Notes: generated from the sequence alone by a model not told the origin. Shown: positions 29,743 to 40,363, counted from the first letter of the stretch. The stretch: DNA of 64,000 nucleotides from Citrobacter sp. (GCA_019415335.1 DXKH01000093.1:1-64000), one strand, 5' to 3'. Made by a program: numbers and translations.

Positions 29743-30531
29743 ATGGGTTTTCTTTCCGGTAAGCGTATTCTGGTGACCGGTCTTGCCAGCAAACTGTCCA
29801 TCGCCTACGGTATCGCTCAGGCGATGCACCGCGAAGGCGCGGAACTGGCATTCACCTACCAGAACGACAAACTGAAAGGCCGCGTGGAAGAATTTGCTGC
29901 TCAACTGGGTTCAAATATCGTTCTGCAATGCGATGTGGCAGAAGATGAAAGCATTGATACCATGTTCGCAGAGCTGGCCAAAGCCTGGCCGAAATTTGAC
30001 GGTTTCGTTCACTCTATCGGTTTTGCCCCTGGCGACCAACTGGACGGCGACTACGTGAACGCGGTCACCCGCGAAGGCTTTAAAATCGCTCACGACATCA
30101 GCTCCTACAGCTTTGTGGCGATGGCGAAGGCCTGCCGTTCTATGCTGAATCCGGGCTCTGCCCTGCTGACGCTCTCCTATCTGGGTGCTGAGCGCGCGAT
30201 CCCGAACTACAACGTAATGGGCCTGGCAAAAGCGTCTCTGGAAGCGAACGTTCGTTATATGGCGAACGCGATGGGTCCGGAAGGTGTACGTGTTAACGCC
30301 ATCTCTGCAGGTCCTATCCGTACTCTGGCGGCTTCCGGCATTAAAGATTTCCGTAAAATGCTGGCACACTGCGAAGCGGTGACCCCGATTCGTCGTACCG
30401 TAACCATCGAAGATGTAGGCAACTCTGCGGCCTTCCTGTGCTCCGATCTGTCCGGCGGTATCTCCGGTGAAGTGGTTCATGTTGACGGCGGCTTCAGCAT
30501 CGCTGCGATGAACGAACTGGAACTGAAATAA
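29743..30531 (+). CDS. fabI: FabI, enoyl-[acyl-carrier-protein] reductase
   Basis: NADH-dependent enoyl-ACP reductase (262 aa), the last step of each fatty acid elongation cycle and the triclosan target. The Rossmann start is [20 protein letters not shown]. The catalytic pair Tyr156/Lys163 is visible as [11 protein letters not shown], and Gly93 of the triclosan site is in [10 protein letters not shown], with no resistance change there. The start at 29743 has a TAAGGA site. A GC-rich leader (29685-29720) precedes it and a hairpin follows. Confidence 0.97.
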   Translation: MGFLSGKRILVTGLASKLSIAYGIAQAMHREGAELAFTYQNDKLKGRVEEFAAQLGSNIVLQCDVAEDESIDTMFAELAKAWPKFDGFVHSIGFAPGDQLDGDYVNAVTREGFKIAHDISSYSFVAMAKACRSMLNPGSALLTLSYLGAERAIPNYNVMGLAKASLEANVRYMANAMGPEGVRVNAISAGPIRTLAASGIKDFRKMLAHCEAVTPIRRTVTIEDVGNSAAFLCSDLSGGISGEVVHVDGGFSIAAMNELELK

Positions 30532-30550
30532 TCCTTCAGATTTCCCCTGT

Positions 30551-30576
30551 GGGCGGCGTTCTGCCGCCCATGTTTT
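30551..30576 (+). terminator. fabI terminator
   Basis: GGGCGGC (30551-30557) pairs with GCCGCCC (30563-30569) around GTTCT, followed by ATGTTTTCT. Confidence 0.85.
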
Positions 30577-30731
30577 CTCCCTTTCTCCGCAATATAGCTT
30601 TTTGATCTTTGTTATCACGCAACAATCTTTCATCCCTTCCCCCGCTTACGCCAGGATAAAGCAGCGAAAACGATCCGGCGTGATTCGACGACGACGTGTC
30701 CGGGTCGCCACATACAGACCAAGGAACGCCC

Positions 30732-31871
30732 ATGGAACAACGCCAATTCAACGGCAAAAGCCACTGGTATCATGAAACCCAGTCCAGCACCGGCCCGCAA
30801 GATGTGTTGCCGCTGGTGCCCGAAGCCGCACACGTTGATGATCGTTTTCTGTTGGATTTGGTGATATCGGAAGACGCGCTTTTACCCTTTCAGTCCTGGC
30901 TGCAACCGGCCCGCCAGCTTGCTCATGAACTGTTCCCTGACACCGTTTTACTGAACCGCCTGCATACCTTTAGCGCTTATGAACGCATGAGTACCGCGTT
31001 AACAGTCGCTCAGGTGTTCGGCGTGCAGCGGCTCTGCAACCATTATGCCGCCCGTCTGACGCCACTTCCCGGCCCGGATTCGTCGCGTGAAAGCAATCAC
31101 CGGCTGGCGCAGATAACTCAGTACGCACGCCAGCTTGCCAGTTCACCTTCGGTAATTGATAACCGCGCCCGCCAGCATCTGGGCGACGTTGGCCTCTCGG
31201 CCTGGGATATCGCGCTGATGAACCAAATCATCGGCTACATCGGTTTTCAGGCGCGCGTTGTCGCCACGTTTCAAGCCTGGCTGGGGCAACCGGTGCGCTG
31301 GGTGCCGGGTCTGGACACGCAGTCATTCGCCGATGCCGCGCCGTTCCAGCAGCGCGATACCACCTGGCATTCAGCGCACGAACAGGTTGAACTGCGCTAC
31401 GCAACGGCGGAACAACTTGAGTGTCTGTCGCGCTATCAGCCGATCGCCGCCCTCCAGCACATCGCCCCTAATCTGGTTCACCAACCGGCGCTGCTCTCTC
31501 TGCTTGGCTCGCTGCTGAAGAGCACATTGTCCGATGAATCCCCCGCCCACAACGTCACGACGTTGCTGACGTCGCGAATTAACGGCAGTGTAAGCTGCTT
31601 TAACCAACATGCGACATCGTCGGAAATAGCCGAATTATTACGGCAGAGTGAACACGAGATAGAACGCCGGGAACGGCAGCCGTCGATTGAGCGTCCGTTG
31701 TTCCAGGCAGTACAATTACTGACGCGCGCGCCCGATCGTTTCAGTGCTGCTCAGTTCACCCCGCTTTGCGAATCCTGTATGTCCTTCGAACAGGCAATCC
31801 AATTGTTGGCCTGGTCGGGTTTGTGCGGATGGCTCAATCGTCTGAAAATCGCGCTGGGCGAGACACATTAA
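30732..31871 (+). CDS. yciW: YciW, CMD/AhpD-like protein
   Basis: A 379-aa homologue of E. coli YciW, which has a carboxymuconolactone decarboxylase/AhpD-like fold and has been tied to cysteine metabolism (CysB regulon). Two similar helical halves are visible: residues ~30-190 (…[30 protein letters not shown]…) and ~215-379, ending in [20 protein letters not shown] sequence. No CxxC peroxidase pair is seen, so peroxidase activity is doubtful. The start at 30732 ([12 protein letters not shown]) follows AAGGAA. The middle diverges more from E. coli than neighbouring genes do. Confidence 0.85.
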   Translation: MEQRQFNGKSHWYHETQSSTGPQDVLPLVPEAAHVDDRFLLDLVISEDALLPFQSWLQPARQLAHELFPDTVLLNRLHTFSAYERMSTALTVAQVFGVQRLCNHYAARLTPLPGPDSSRESNHRLAQITQYARQLASSPSVIDNRARQHLGDVGLSAWDIALMNQIIGYIGFQARVVATFQAWLGQPVRWVPGLDTQSFADAAPFQQRDTTWHSAHEQVELRYATAEQLECLSRYQPIAALQHIAPNLVHQPALLSLLGSLLKSTLSDESPAHNVTTLLTSRINGSVSCFNQHATSSEIAELLRQSEHEIERRERQPSIERPLFQAVQLLTRAPDRFSAAQFTPLCESCMSFEQAIQLLAWSGLCGWLNRLKIALGETH

Positions 31872-31881
31872 CCCCTTCATT

Positions 31882-31943
31882 GCCATAAAGAGCGCTTGCC
31901 GCATCAGGTACTTTCGCGTAAAACTGTCAGCCGCTCTTATGGC
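31882..31943 (+). promoter_or_regulatory. Hairpin in the rnb leader
   Basis: GCCATAAAGAGCG (31882-31894) pairs with CGCTCTTATGGC (31932-31943) with one bulged A, ending 17 bases before the rnb ATG. The rnb ATG has only a poor ribosome site (no AGGAGG-like run). The stem could influence rnb mRNA stability or translation. Confidence 0.45.
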
Positions 31944-31960
31944 CACGAAAATAGACAAAT

Positions 31961-33895
31961 ATGTTTCAGGACAACCCGCTGCTAGCGCAGCTTAAACAGC
32001 AACTGCATTCCCAGACGCCGCGTGCTGAAGGGGTGGTAAAAGCCACGGAAAAAGGCTTTGGCTTCCTGGAAGTCGATGCGCAAAAAAGTTATTTCATCCC
32101 ACCGCCGCAGATGAAAAAAGTGATGCATGGCGACCGTATCATCGCTGTCATCCACACCGAAAAAGATCGTGAATCTGCGGAGCCGGAAGAACTGGTTGAG
32201 CCGTTCCTGACCCGCTTTGTCGGTAAAGTGCAGGGTAAGAACGATCGCCTGTCCATCGTGCCGGATCATCCGCTGTTGAAAGACGCTATCCCCTGCCGCG
32301 CTGCACGCGGTGTGGAGCATGAATTTAAAGAGGGTGACTGGGCCGTTGCTGAAATGCGCCGTCATCCGCTCAAAGGCGACCGCACGTTCTACGCCGAATT
32401 AACCCAGTTCATCACGTTCGCTGATGACCACTTCGTGCCGTGGTGGGTCACCCTGGCACGGCATAATCTTGAAAAAGAAGCGCCGGACGGCGTGGCGACG
32501 GAAATGCTGGATGAAGGTCTGGAACGTCAGGATCTGACGGCGCTGAATTTCGTCACCATCGACAGTGCCAGCACGGAAGATATGGACGATGCGCTGTACG
32601 CCGAAGAACTGGCAGATGGCAAACTGCAACTGACCGTGGCGATTGCCGACCCTACCGCCTGGATCGCCGAAGGCAGCAAGCTGGATAACGCCGCAAAAAT
32701 CCGCGCGTTCACCAACTATCTGCCGGGCTTCAACATTCCAATGCTGCCGCGCGAACTGTCTGACGACCTCTGCTCGCTGCGCGCCAATGAAGTGCGCCCG
32801 GTGCTCGCCTGCCGCATGACCATTGCCGCTGATGGCGCCATTGAAGATAACATTACGTTCTTCGCCGCCACGATTGAGTCGAAAGCTAAACTGGCTTATG
32901 GCAACGTCTCTGACTGGCTGGAAAATCGCGGTAGCTGGCAACCGGAAAGCGAAGAAATCGCGCAGCAAATTCGCCTGCTGCAACGTATCTGCCTGAGCCG
33001 CGGCGAGTGGCGTCATCACCATGCGCTGGTGTTTAAAGATCGCCCGGATTACCGCTTCATTCTCGGTGAAAAAGGCGAAGTGCTGGATATCGTCGCAGAA
33101 CCGCGTCGCATCGCGAACCGGATTGTCGAAGAGTCGATGATTGCCGCTAACATCTGCGCCGCACGCGTGCTGCGCGACAAGCTCGGCTTTGGCATTTACA
33201 ACGTTCACCTGGGCTTTGATCCGGCCAATGCTGAAGCACTGGCCGCGCTGCTGCAATCCCACGGGATGCATGTGAACGCCGAGGAAGTATTGACCCTCGA
33301 AGGCTTCTGCAAACTGCGTCGTGAACTGGATGCGCAACCGTCGGGTTTCCTCGACAGCCGTATTCGTCGCTTCCAGTCTTTTGCGGAAATCAGCACTGAG
33401 CCGGGTCCACACTTCGGGCTGGGGCTGGAGGCTTACGCGACCTGGACTTCACCGATTCGTAAGTATGGCGATATGATCAACCATCGCCTGCTGAAAGCAG
33501 TCATCAAAGGTGAAAGCATTAACCGTCCGCAGGAAGAGATCACCGTGCAGATGGCTGAGCGCCGTCGCCTGAACCGCATGGCGGAACGCGATGTTGGCGA
33601 CTGGTTATATGCCCGCTTCCTGAGCGATAAAGCCGGCACGGATACCCGCTTCGCGGCGGAAATCATCGATGTCAGCCGTGGCGGGATGCGTGTACGCCTG
33701 GTGGATAACGGCGCGGTTGCCTTTATCCCTGCGCCATTCCTGCACGCCGTGCGTGATGAACTGGTTTGCAGCCAGGAGAGCGGCACCATCCAGATCAAAG
33801 GTGAAACCGTTTATAAAGTGACGGATGTGATTGATGTCACCATCGCCGAAGTGCGGATGGAAACCCGCAGCATCATCGCCCGTCCTGCCGCCTGA
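31961..33895 (+). CDS. rnb: RNase II
   Basis: The main 3'-5' hydrolytic exoribonuclease (644 aa). Two cold-shock-type RNA-binding domains occupy about residues 1-170. The RNB catalytic domain has the four acidic metal ligands in [13 protein letters not shown] (Asp201, 207, 209, 210), and a C-terminal S1 domain ([15 protein letters not shown]) completes it. The length equals E. coli Rnb. The downstream neighbour pdeR (gmr) has been reported as a modulator of RNase II stability. Confidence 0.97.
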   Translation: MFQDNPLLAQLKQQLHSQTPRAEGVVKATEKGFGFLEVDAQKSYFIPPPQMKKVMHGDRIIAVIHTEKDRESAEPEELVEPFLTRFVGKVQGKNDRLSIVPDHPLLKDAIPCRAARGVEHEFKEGDWAVAEMRRHPLKGDRTFYAELTQFITFADDHFVPWWVTLARHNLEKEAPDGVATEMLDEGLERQDLTALNFVTIDSASTEDMDDALYAEELADGKLQLTVAIADPTAWIAEGSKLDNAAKIRAFTNYLPGFNIPMLPRELSDDLCSLRANEVRPVLACRMTIAADGAIEDNITFFAATIESKAKLAYGNVSDWLENRGSWQPESEEIAQQIRLLQRICLSRGEWRHHHALVFKDRPDYRFILGEKGEVLDIVAEPRRIANRIVEESMIAANICAARVLRDKLGFGIYNVHLGFDPANAEALAALLQSHGMHVNAEEVLTLEGFCKLRRELDAQPSGFLDSRIRRFQSFAEISTEPGPHFGLGLEAYATWTSPIRKYGDMINHRLLKAVIKGESINRPQEEITVQMAERRRLNRMAERDVGDWLYARFLSDKAGTDTRFAAEIIDVSRGGMRVRLVDNGAVAFIPAPFLHAVRDELVCSQESGTIQIKGETVYKVTDVIDVTIAEVRMETRSIIARPAA

Positions 33896-33908
33896 CGACC
33901 TGCCCTGC

Positions 33909-33944
33909 AACGGCCTTTTCTTTTCGGGAAAGGCCGTTTTCTTT
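33909..33944 (+). terminator. rnb terminator
   Basis: AACGGCCTTT (33909-33918) pairs with AAAGGCCGTT (33929-33938) around a 10-base loop, followed by a T-rich run. Confidence 0.88.
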
Positions 33945-34143
33945 CCCCCACATCGCCATTCTCTCACTACACTCTGACTGTCAGCCGGATATATTTTCAA
34001 CAGCACCTATGCTTTTCTCCGGATCTGAATTACAAATAAATACATAAACAAAACAAGATGTTCAGCTACTGTAATTGTTAATGAACGCTGGCTGAACCCT
34101 TCCATTAAGGGTTGATTGCACTTTAAACGGGAGGGTGTTCACT

Positions 34144-36135
34144 ATGAAAGACATTCTGGAGTCCGCAACGTTGTATAGCTTTTTGGGTACTCACACGCCT
34201 TACTGGCGTTTGTCAGAAGATTCCAACACCCTGCATTTGTCCGTCACCGAAGCGACCGACCGAGCGGAGCGCGTTGAGCTTGCGCCTGAGCAAGCCGAAC
34301 GGATCCGTGAAATGACCGCCATCACCTCCAGCCTGATGATGACGCTCCCCTTTGAAGACAACGATGTCCCGGTGCATCTGGTAGGCCGCAAAATTAACAA
34401 ACGTGAATGGGCTGGCAGCGCGTCGGCGTGGCACGACACCCCTTCGGTGGCGCGCGACCTGGTCAAAGGATTATCGTTTGCTGAACAAGTGGTGACTGAA
34501 GCTAACTCAGCCATCGTGATCCTCGACAGTCGGGGCAACATTCAGCGCTTCAATCGCCTGTGTGAAGAGTACACCGGGTTGAAAGAGCAGGAAGTGATTG
34601 GGCAGAGCGTCTTCAAACTCTTTATGAGCCGTCGGGAAGCCGCCGCCTCGCGTCGCAACATCAGCGGTTTCTTTCGCAACGGCAATTCGTATGAAGTGGA
34701 ACGCTGGGTAAAGACCCGCAAAGGACAGCGTCTGTTCCTGTTCCGTAATAAGTTTGTCCACAGCGGCAGCGGTAAAAACGAAATCTATCTGATCTGTTCC
34801 GGTACGGACATCACGGAAGAACGACGTGCGCAGGAGCGGTTACGTGTACTGGCGAATACCGACACCATTACCGGGTTGCCAAACCGCAACGCGATCCATG
34901 AACTGATTAATGACGCGATTGAACAGGCTGGCGACAGTCAGGTGGGCATTGTTTATCTCGATCTGGATAACTTCAAAAAGGTAAACGATGCCTATGGTCA
35001 TATGTTTGGCGATCAACTTTTGCAGGCAGTGTCGTTAGCGCTCCTGAGCTGTCTGGAAGAGAATCAACTGCTGGCACGTCTCGGTGGCGACGAGTTTATT
35101 GTATTGGCCAGCCAGACGTCTCAGGGCTCGCTTGAGGCCGTCGCCTCGCGGATCCTTACCCGATTGCGCCAGCCTTTCCGCATCGGCCTGATAGAGGTCT
35201 ATACCGGCTGTTCTGTCGGTATCGCGATGGCACCTCAGCATGGAGAGGACAGCGACAACCTGATCCGCAATGCAGATACCGCAATGTACACCGCCAAAGA
35301 AGGCGGGCGCGGGCAGTTCTGCGTCTTCTCGCCAGAGATGAACGAGCGGGTTTTCGAATACCTGTGGCTGGACACCAACCTGCGCAAAGCGCTGGAAAAC
35401 GATCAGTTGCTGATTCACTATCAGCCGAAAGTTACCTGGCGGGGTGAAATCCGCAGTCTTGAGGCGCTGGTGCGCTGGCAGTCTCCTGAGCGCGGGCTTA
35501 TCCCACCGCTGGAGTTCATCTCATACGCCGAGGAATCGGGGTTGATTGTGCCGCTTGGGCGCTGGGTGATCCTCGACGTGGTTCGCCAGGTCGCGAAGTG
35601 GCGGGATAAAGGCATTAATCTGCGCGTAGCGGTTAACATCTCTGCCCGGCAACTGGCTGATCAGACGATTTTCACCGATCTGAAGCGTGTACTGCACGAG
35701 CTCAATTTCGAATATTGCCCTATCGATGTCGAACTGACCGAAAGTTGTCTGATCGAGAATGAAGCGCTCGCGCTGTCCGTCATTCAGCAGTTTAGCCAGC
35801 TTGGTGCCCAGGTGCATCTGGATGACTTTGGTACCGGTTATTCCTCGCTTTCGCAACTGACGCGTTTCCCGATTGATGCCATCAAGCTGGATCAGATTTT
35901 CGTCCGCGATATTCACAAAAAGTCGGTGTCGCAATCGATGGTACGCGCGATTGTCGCTGTGGCGCAGGCGTTGAATCTACAGGTGATCGCCGAAGGGGTG
36001 GAGAGCGCCAAGGAGGATGCTTTTCTGACGAAAAACGGTGTCAATGAGCGGCAAGGGTTCTTGTTTGCAAAACCGATGCCTGCTGCCGTGTTTGAGCGCT
36101 GGTACAAACGTTATCTCAACAAGAAAAAGCGCTAA
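34144..36135 (+). CDS. pdeR: PdeR (Gmr), PAS-GGDEF-EAL cyclic-di-GMP phosphodiesterase
   Basis: A 663-aa c-di-GMP signalling protein. A PAS domain lies at about residues 110-235 (ANSAIVILDSRGNIQRFNRLCEEYTG). The GGDEF domain (DTITGLPNRNA… LARLGGDEFIVL) spans about 240-400, and the EAL domain (SLEALVRW; DDFGTGYSSLSQL) about 410-660. In E. coli PdeR acts as a trigger enzyme in curli (csgD) control with DgcM and MlrA. The ORF opens at GTG 34135; ATG 34144 (MKDILESATLY), 9 bases after GGAGGG, is the start. There is no RxxD inhibitory site before GGDEF. Confidence 0.95.
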   Translation: MKDILESATLYSFLGTHTPYWRLSEDSNTLHLSVTEATDRAERVELAPEQAERIREMTAITSSLMMTLPFEDNDVPVHLVGRKINKREWAGSASAWHDTPSVARDLVKGLSFAEQVVTEANSAIVILDSRGNIQRFNRLCEEYTGLKEQEVIGQSVFKLFMSRREAAASRRNISGFFRNGNSYEVERWVKTRKGQRLFLFRNKFVHSGSGKNEIYLICSGTDITEERRAQERLRVLANTDTITGLPNRNAIHELINDAIEQAGDSQVGIVYLDLDNFKKVNDAYGHMFGDQLLQAVSLALLSCLEENQLLARLGGDEFIVLASQTSQGSLEAVASRILTRLRQPFRIGLIEVYTGCSVGIAMAPQHGEDSDNLIRNADTAMYTAKEGGRGQFCVFSPEMNERVFEYLWLDTNLRKALENDQLLIHYQPKVTWRGEIRSLEALVRWQSPERGLIPPLEFISYAEESGLIVPLGRWVILDVVRQVAKWRDKGINLRVAVNISARQLADQTIFTDLKRVLHELNFEYCPIDVELTESCLIENEALALSVIQQFSQLGAQVHLDDFGTGYSSLSQLTRFPIDAIKLDQIFVRDIHKKSVSQSMVRAIVAVAQALNLQVIAEGVESAKEDAFLTKNGVNERQGFLFAKPMPAAVFERWYKRYLNKKKR

Positions 36136-36317
36136 GCCGGCAAAATGATCATCCGGGCGAAACGGAAAGTTTCGCTTTTCGCCTTATGCATATCTGCATG
36201 TAATCGCAGAATATATAATATTCCCTAAAGGTTCTGGCGAGGCTGAATTTTCCCTTCTCTTTTGCCGCCATTTTTTGCATCATTAAATTCTCTCATACTT
36301 TGACAAAGGATCCCCCC

Positions 36318-36500
36318 ATGTCTGATATCGATGCTAAACGGGTTGCCGAGCGTATTGATACCGTGCTTGATATCCTGGTGGCCGGCGATGTCCACTCCGC
36401 TATTCATAATCTCGAAATTCTGAAGGCGGAATTGTTGAGCAAGATTCAGGACGAAGCCGTATCTGCAACGAACAAACCCCGGGCACCGTGGGAGATCTGA
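36318..36500 (+). CDS. yciZ: YciZ, UPF0509 small protein
   Basis: A 60-aa conserved enteric protein of unknown function, predicted mostly helical ([34 protein letters not shown]), ending in PRAPWEI like E. coli YciZ. The start at 36318 (MSDIDAK) has AAGGA upstream. It lies 100 bases from yciT in the same direction. Confidence 0.85.
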   Translation: MSDIDAKRVAERIDTVLDILVAGDVHSAIHNLEILKAELLSKIQDEAVSATNKPRAPWEI

Positions 36501-36599
36501 TTTTTTCGCGCGCGGTTTGCCGGCGTGTATCGCCAGGATGTTTCACCGCCGCATGTGTTTAATCTTCGCGGTACTATTGCCGCTATAAAAACTAACGCT

Positions 36600-37349
36600 A
36601 TGAACTCCCGACAACAAAAAATTTTGCAAATGGTCATTGATAAAGGCCAGGTGAGTGTCTCTGAACTGGCCAAAGTCACTGGCGTTTCCGAAGTCACCAT
36701 TCGACAGGATCTGAATACCCTCGAGAAGCAGAGCTTTCTGCGCCGTGCGCACGGTTTCGCCGTTTCGCTGGATAGCGAAGACGTGGAAACCAGGATGATG
36801 ACCAACTACACCCTGAAGCGTCAACTCGCTGAATTCGCCGCGTCGCTGGTCAGTCCAGGTGAATCAGTGTTCATTGAAAATGGCAGCAGCAATGCCCTGC
36901 TGGCGAGAACGCTGGCGGAACAGAAGGACGTCACTATCATCACAGTCAGCAGTTATATCGCTCACCTGCTGAAAGAGACGCCCTGCGAAGTCATCCTGCT
37001 AGGCGGTATTTATCAGAAAAAAAGTGAAAGCATGGTGGGACCGCTGACACGTCAGTTCATCCAGCAGGTTCATTTCAGCAAAGCGTTTATTGGCATCGAT
37101 GGCTGGCAGACCGAAACGGGCTTTACGGGTCGCGACATGATGCGGGCTGATGTGGTCAATGCCGTGCTGGAGAAAGGATCGGAAGCTATTGTCCTGACTG
37201 ACAGTTCGAAATTTGGCGCGGTCCATCCGTACACGCTTGGCCCTATCGAGCGGTTCAGTCGCGTAATCACTGATGCCCGAATCAGTGCCAGCGATCGTAA
37301 ACTGATGGAACATCGTGGCCTGACCGTGAATATCGTCGACGCTGAATAA
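36600..37349 (+). CDS. yciT: YciT, DeoR-family regulator
   Basis: A 249-aa DeoR-family regulator. The helix-turn-helix is [25 protein letters not shown] at residues ~19-43. The sensor domain shows [18 protein letters not shown] and [15 protein letters not shown]. It closely matches E. coli YciT, which has been linked to osmotic control. Its neighbour osmB is an osmotically induced gene. The start is [11 protein letters not shown] at 36600; the upstream 25 codons are not conserved. Confidence 0.93.
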   Translation: MNSRQQKILQMVIDKGQVSVSELAKVTGVSEVTIRQDLNTLEKQSFLRRAHGFAVSLDSEDVETRMMTNYTLKRQLAEFAASLVSPGESVFIENGSSNALLARTLAEQKDVTIITVSSYIAHLLKETPCEVILLGGIYQKKSESMVGPLTRQFIQQVHFSKAFIGIDGWQTETGFTGRDMMRADVVNAVLEKGSEAIVLTDSSKFGAVHPYTLGPIERFSRVITDARISASDRKLMEHRGLTVNIVDAE

Positions 37350-37519
37350 TATATCCGCAGATGATTTGCTCATCGCAGATCATTTGCGCTCTGAGACTAT
37401 TCTGACTCCCGAATTAAGACTATTTACCTGTTGTTCACAGGCGAAAGTCGTAGAATTAATATTAGCGATATAACAGGAAGTGACTATCACCTGCGTGATA
37501 TTACCCTGCGCACTAAGGT

Positions 37520-37584
37520 TTCACGGATGCCCTCTTTAATGACCGATATTTTAACTATAGTTAAAGAGAGCTTACTTCCGTGAA
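37520..37584 (+). promoter_or_regulatory. osmB promoter/leader with nested inverted repeats
   Basis: Nested arms are TTCACGGA (37520-37527) with TCCGTGAA (37577-37584), and CTCTTTAA (37532-37539) with TTAAAGAG (37561-37568). Inside is the perfect palindrome TTAACTATAGTTAA (37551-37564). ACTATAGTTAA resembles the sigmaS extended -10 (KCTAYRCTTAA), which suits osmB, so this may be the P2 promoter overlapped by symmetry. That role is inferred. Confidence 0.5.
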
Positions 37585-37607
37585 TCGTTAATTCAGGAGA
37601 AAGTATT

Positions 37608-37826
37608 ATGTTTGTAACGAGCAAAAAAATGACCGCCGCCGTGCTGGCTATTGCCCTGGCAATGTCTCTGAGTGCCTGTTCTAACTGGTCTAAACGTGAC
37701 CGCAACACCGCCATTGGTGCGGGTGCAGGTGCATTAGGTGGTGCAGTCTTAACGGATGGCAGCACGCTGGGTACGCTGGGTGGTGCCGCTGTCGGTGGTA
37801 TTATCGGCCACCAGGTAGGTAAATAA
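37608..37826 (+). CDS. osmB: OsmB, osmotically inducible lipoprotein
   Basis: A 72-aa outer-membrane lipoprotein. The lipoprotein signal ends in the lipobox LSAC, with Cys at residue 23. The mature part is a Gly-rich glycine-zipper (AIGAGAGALGGAVLT… TLGGAAVGGIIGHQVG). It is induced by high osmolarity and stationary phase in E. coli. It has a strong AGGAGA site before ATG 37608. Confidence 0.97.
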   Translation: MFVTSKKMTAAVLAIALAMSLSACSNWSKRDRNTAIGAGAGALGGAVLTDGSTLGTLGGAAVGGIIGHQVGK

Positions 37827-37916
37827 TCGTAAATAATCTACGGTTGTCCGGCTCGATATAATAATACGATTATTTTTTCTGGTCTGCACTACACAGTTTA
37901 TTTAGCAGTAGAAAGT

Positions 37917-37946
37917 AAAGCCACGATAAAAATATCGTGGCTTTTT
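37917..37946. terminator. Terminator between osmB and yciH
   Basis: AAGCCACGAT (37918-37927) pairs perfectly with ATCGTGGCTT (37934-37943) around AAAAAT, followed by a T-run. It is usable by osmB and possibly, from the other strand, by yciH. Confidence 0.9.
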
Positions 37947-37948
37947 CG

Positions 37949-38275
37949 TCATCCGCCCGCTAGTTTCACTTTCAGGCCTTTGGCCTCCAGCAGTGATTTA
38001 ATTAAATCGCGCTTATCACCCTGAATTTCAATTACGCCGTCTTTGACTGCTCCACCGCAGCCACATTTTTTCTTCAGTTCTGCAGCCAGTTTGCTGAGTT
38101 CGCCGTCATCGAGATCAATGCCAGTAATCAGGCACACGCCCTTCCCCTTACGCCCGCTGGTCTGGCGCTGGATACGGACAATCCCATCGCCCTTCGGACG
38201 TTCAGGTGCGGCTTTGGGTTCATCGATCCGCCCACTTTCCGTCGAATAAACCAGACGGCTGTTGGAATCGCTCAT
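37949..38275 (-). CDS. yciH: YciH, SUI1/eIF1-like translation factor
   Basis: A 108-aa protein whose C-terminal ~75 residues form an SUI1 domain (VRIQRQTSGRKGKGVCLITGI; KKKCGCGGAVKDGVIEIQGD). It is a bacterial homologue of eIF1 that can influence start-codon fidelity and stress translation. Its ATG overlaps the pyrF stop by one base (TAATG), so it is cotranslated with pyrF. Confidence 0.95.
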   Translation of the reverse strand: MSDSNSRLVYSTESGRIDEPKAAPERPKGDGIVRIQRQTSGRKGKGVCLITGIDLDDGELSKLAAELKKKCGCGGAVKDGVIEIQGDKRDLIKSLLEAKGLKVKLAGG

Positions 38276-39012
38276 TACGCCTCCCGTTTCAGTGACGCGT
38301 TGATGGCCTTCAGCGTCTGCGCCGGGTTGTCTGACTGCGTCACCGGACGCCCGATGACCATATAATCCACTCCGGTCGCCAGTGCCTGTTCAGGGGTCAT
38401 AATCCGGCGTTGATCGCCAGCAGCGCTGCCCTGCGGACGGATGCCAGGGGTGACCAGTTTGAAATCACGGCCAAACGCCTGCTTAAAGCGTACCGCTTCC
38501 TGGGCCGAACAGACCACGCCATCCAGACCACATTTTTGCGTTAATGCCGCCAGACGTTCGGCGTGCTCGGCAGGTGACAGTGTCACTCCTATATCTGCCA
38601 GATCGCTGGCTTCCATACTGGTCAGCACCGTGACCGCGATTAACAGCGGCGCATCTTTACCAAACGGCAGCAGTGCTTCACGGGCTGCGGTCATCATTCT
38701 CGCCCCACCCGACGCATGGACGTTCACCATCCAGACGCCAAGATCCGCTGCGGCAGCCACCGCATGAGCTGCGGTATTGGGGATATCATGGAATTTTAGA
38801 TCCAGAAAGATATCAAAGCCACGCTGCTGGAGGTCGCGAACCAGTTGAGGTCCGAACAGCGTGAACATCTCTTTGCCAACTTTCAGACGGCAGTCGCGCG
38901 GGTCGATTCGGTCGACAAACGCCAGGGCGTTATCACGGTTATTATAATCGAGAGCAACAACGACAGGAGAATCGGTAGCAGCGCGGGGAGAAGATGAAGC
39001 AGTTAACGTCAT
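38275..39012 (-). CDS. pyrF: PyrF, orotidine-5'-phosphate decarboxylase
   Basis: Converts OMP to UMP in pyrimidine synthesis; 245 aa. The active-site array is [17 protein letters not shown] near residue 70, with the catalytic Lys and flanking Asp residues. VVALDYNN at the N-terminus and [10 protein letters not shown] at the C-terminal phosphate site are also typical. It is the first gene of pyrF-yciH. Confidence 0.97.
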   Translation of the reverse strand: MTLTASSSPRAATDSPVVVALDYNNRDNALAFVDRIDPRDCRLKVGKEMFTLFGPQLVRDLQQRGFDIFLDLKFHDIPNTAAHAVAAAADLGVWMVNVHASGGARMMTAAREALLPFGKDAPLLIAVTVLTSMEASDLADIGVTLSPAEHAERLAALTQKCGLDGVVCSAQEAVRFKQAFGRDFKLVTPGIRPQGSAAGDQRRIMTPEQALATGVDYMVIGRPVTQSDNPAQTLKAINASLKREA

Positions 39013-39187
39013 AACCAGGCCTTCTTGCTAAGGGGGCAAATGGGTAAACGGCGTGCATTCTACCTGTCAGGCGCAAAAATTAACAGACACGATTACACCT
39101 CTGCCAGGCGATGTGGCACCGATGCCAATGTCAGGATGTAGGCCAATCAATAAGGATGTTGTAACTAAGATACGATCTTTTTAAAAA

Positions 39188-40357
39188 TTACAATCCATCG
39201 AGTCCACGAATCGGCTTAATCGTCGACCAGGCGCGGCAGGAAGGACAATGCCAGTACAGGGTATACGCAGTAAATCCGCATTTTGAGCAGCGGTAGCGCG
39301 GCTTACTGCGCACCTGCTCGCCCACCATATCACGCAGCACCATCAGGCTCTCTTTCGCACGGCCCTCTTCGGCTTCGTTAAGGTGATAATCCATCAGCTT
39401 ATGGAAAACGCGCATCGTCGGATGACGCTGAAGCTGACGGGTAATATAGACCTGTGCGGTCTCCGTGCCTTCGCGCGCTTCGAGAATATCGGCCAGCATC
39501 AGTTCTGCGGCAGCACCAGTATTTTCTTCTACCGCGCGGCGCAGGAACTCTGCCCACTCATCATTTTTGCCTAACTGTTGGTAGCAGGTCTGGAGCATTT
39601 CCAGCGTTTCGCTGACCAGTTCTTTATCCTGGGAAATCACCCGCTGGAGACATTCAACGGCCTTCGCGTAATCGCCCTTCGCCATCCACACGCGGCCCAT
39701 CATGATAGAGACCCTGGCGCTATTTTTATCCGCCGCAGCCCCTTTTTTCAGCAGCGCCATGGCGCGATCCATGTCGTCGCTGCCCATCTGCTGCAACGCC
39801 AGTTCGCAGTAAAAATGGGCGATTTCGATACGCTGTTTATCTTTACCCAGTTTGACCAGTCGTTCGGCAACCTCAATAGCCTTCTGCCAGTCGCTGGTCG
39901 CCTGATAGATCAGCAAGAGTTGCTGCAACGCGCCTACGCGAAAATCGGTTTCATCAGTAAGCTGATTAAACATATCCTCCGCCCGGTCATACAGCCCGGC
40001 GGCCATGTAATCACGGCCCAGTTGTTGAACCGCCAGCAGTCGCTGCTCATAGGTCAGCGAGGCGCTTTCCATGAGGGTCTGGTGTATACGGATGGCGCGA
40101 TCGACTTCGCCACGAGAGCGGAACAGGTTTCCGAGGGTGAGGTGAGCCTCAACGGTGCCGGTATCCTCTTTCAACATATCGAGGAACAGATCCACCGCTT
40201 TATCTTGTTGGTTGCTCAGGAGGAAGTTAACACCCGCGACGTAATCGCGGGAAAGGCGGTTAGCTTCATCCTGTTTTGTTTGTTGCGCACTTCTGCGACC
40301 CATATACCAGCCATAGGCGGCAGCAACAGGTAAAAGCAGAAACAACAACTCCAGCAT
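39188..40357 (-). CDS. lapB: LapB (YciM), regulator of LpxC turnover
   Basis: A 389-aa essential inner-membrane protein that promotes FtsH degradation of LpxC and so balances lipopolysaccharide and phospholipid synthesis. An N-terminal membrane anchor (ELLFLLLPVAAAYGWYMGRR) is followed by about nine TPR units and a C-terminal rubredoxin-like metal domain (YRCSKCGF… HCPSCRAW, four Cys). It lies 6 bases downstream of lapA, with which it forms an operon. Confidence 0.96.
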   Translation of the reverse strand: MLELLFLLLPVAAAYGWYMGRRSAQQTKQDEANRLSRDYVAGVNFLLSNQQDKAVDLFLDMLKEDTGTVEAHLTLGNLFRSRGEVDRAIRIHQTLMESASLTYEQRLLAVQQLGRDYMAAGLYDRAEDMFNQLTDETDFRVGALQQLLLIYQATSDWQKAIEVAERLVKLGKDKQRIEIAHFYCELALQQMGSDDMDRAMALLKKGAAADKNSARVSIMMGRVWMAKGDYAKAVECLQRVISQDKELVSETLEMLQTCYQQLGKNDEWAEFLRRAVEENTGAAAELMLADILEAREGTETAQVYITRQLQRHPTMRVFHKLMDYHLNEAEEGRAKESLMVLRDMVGEQVRSKPRYRCSKCGFTAYTLYWHCPSCRAWSTIKPIRGLDGL

Positions 40358-40363
40358 AAACGG

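Noticed and set aside
32399..33412. A 337-codon open frame opposite rnb.
   Set aside because: It is antisense to the RNB catalytic domain, with no homology that I can see.
37487..37546. A short GTG-started frame of 19 codons upstream of osmB with an AGGAAG site, considered as a leader peptide.
   Set aside because: It has no codon pattern or conservation that I can assess, and it is probably chance.
37487..37765. A 92-codon minus-strand frame over the osmB promoter and gene.
   Set aside because: It covers the conserved OsmB lipoprotein and its regulatory repeats and does not resemble a protein family.
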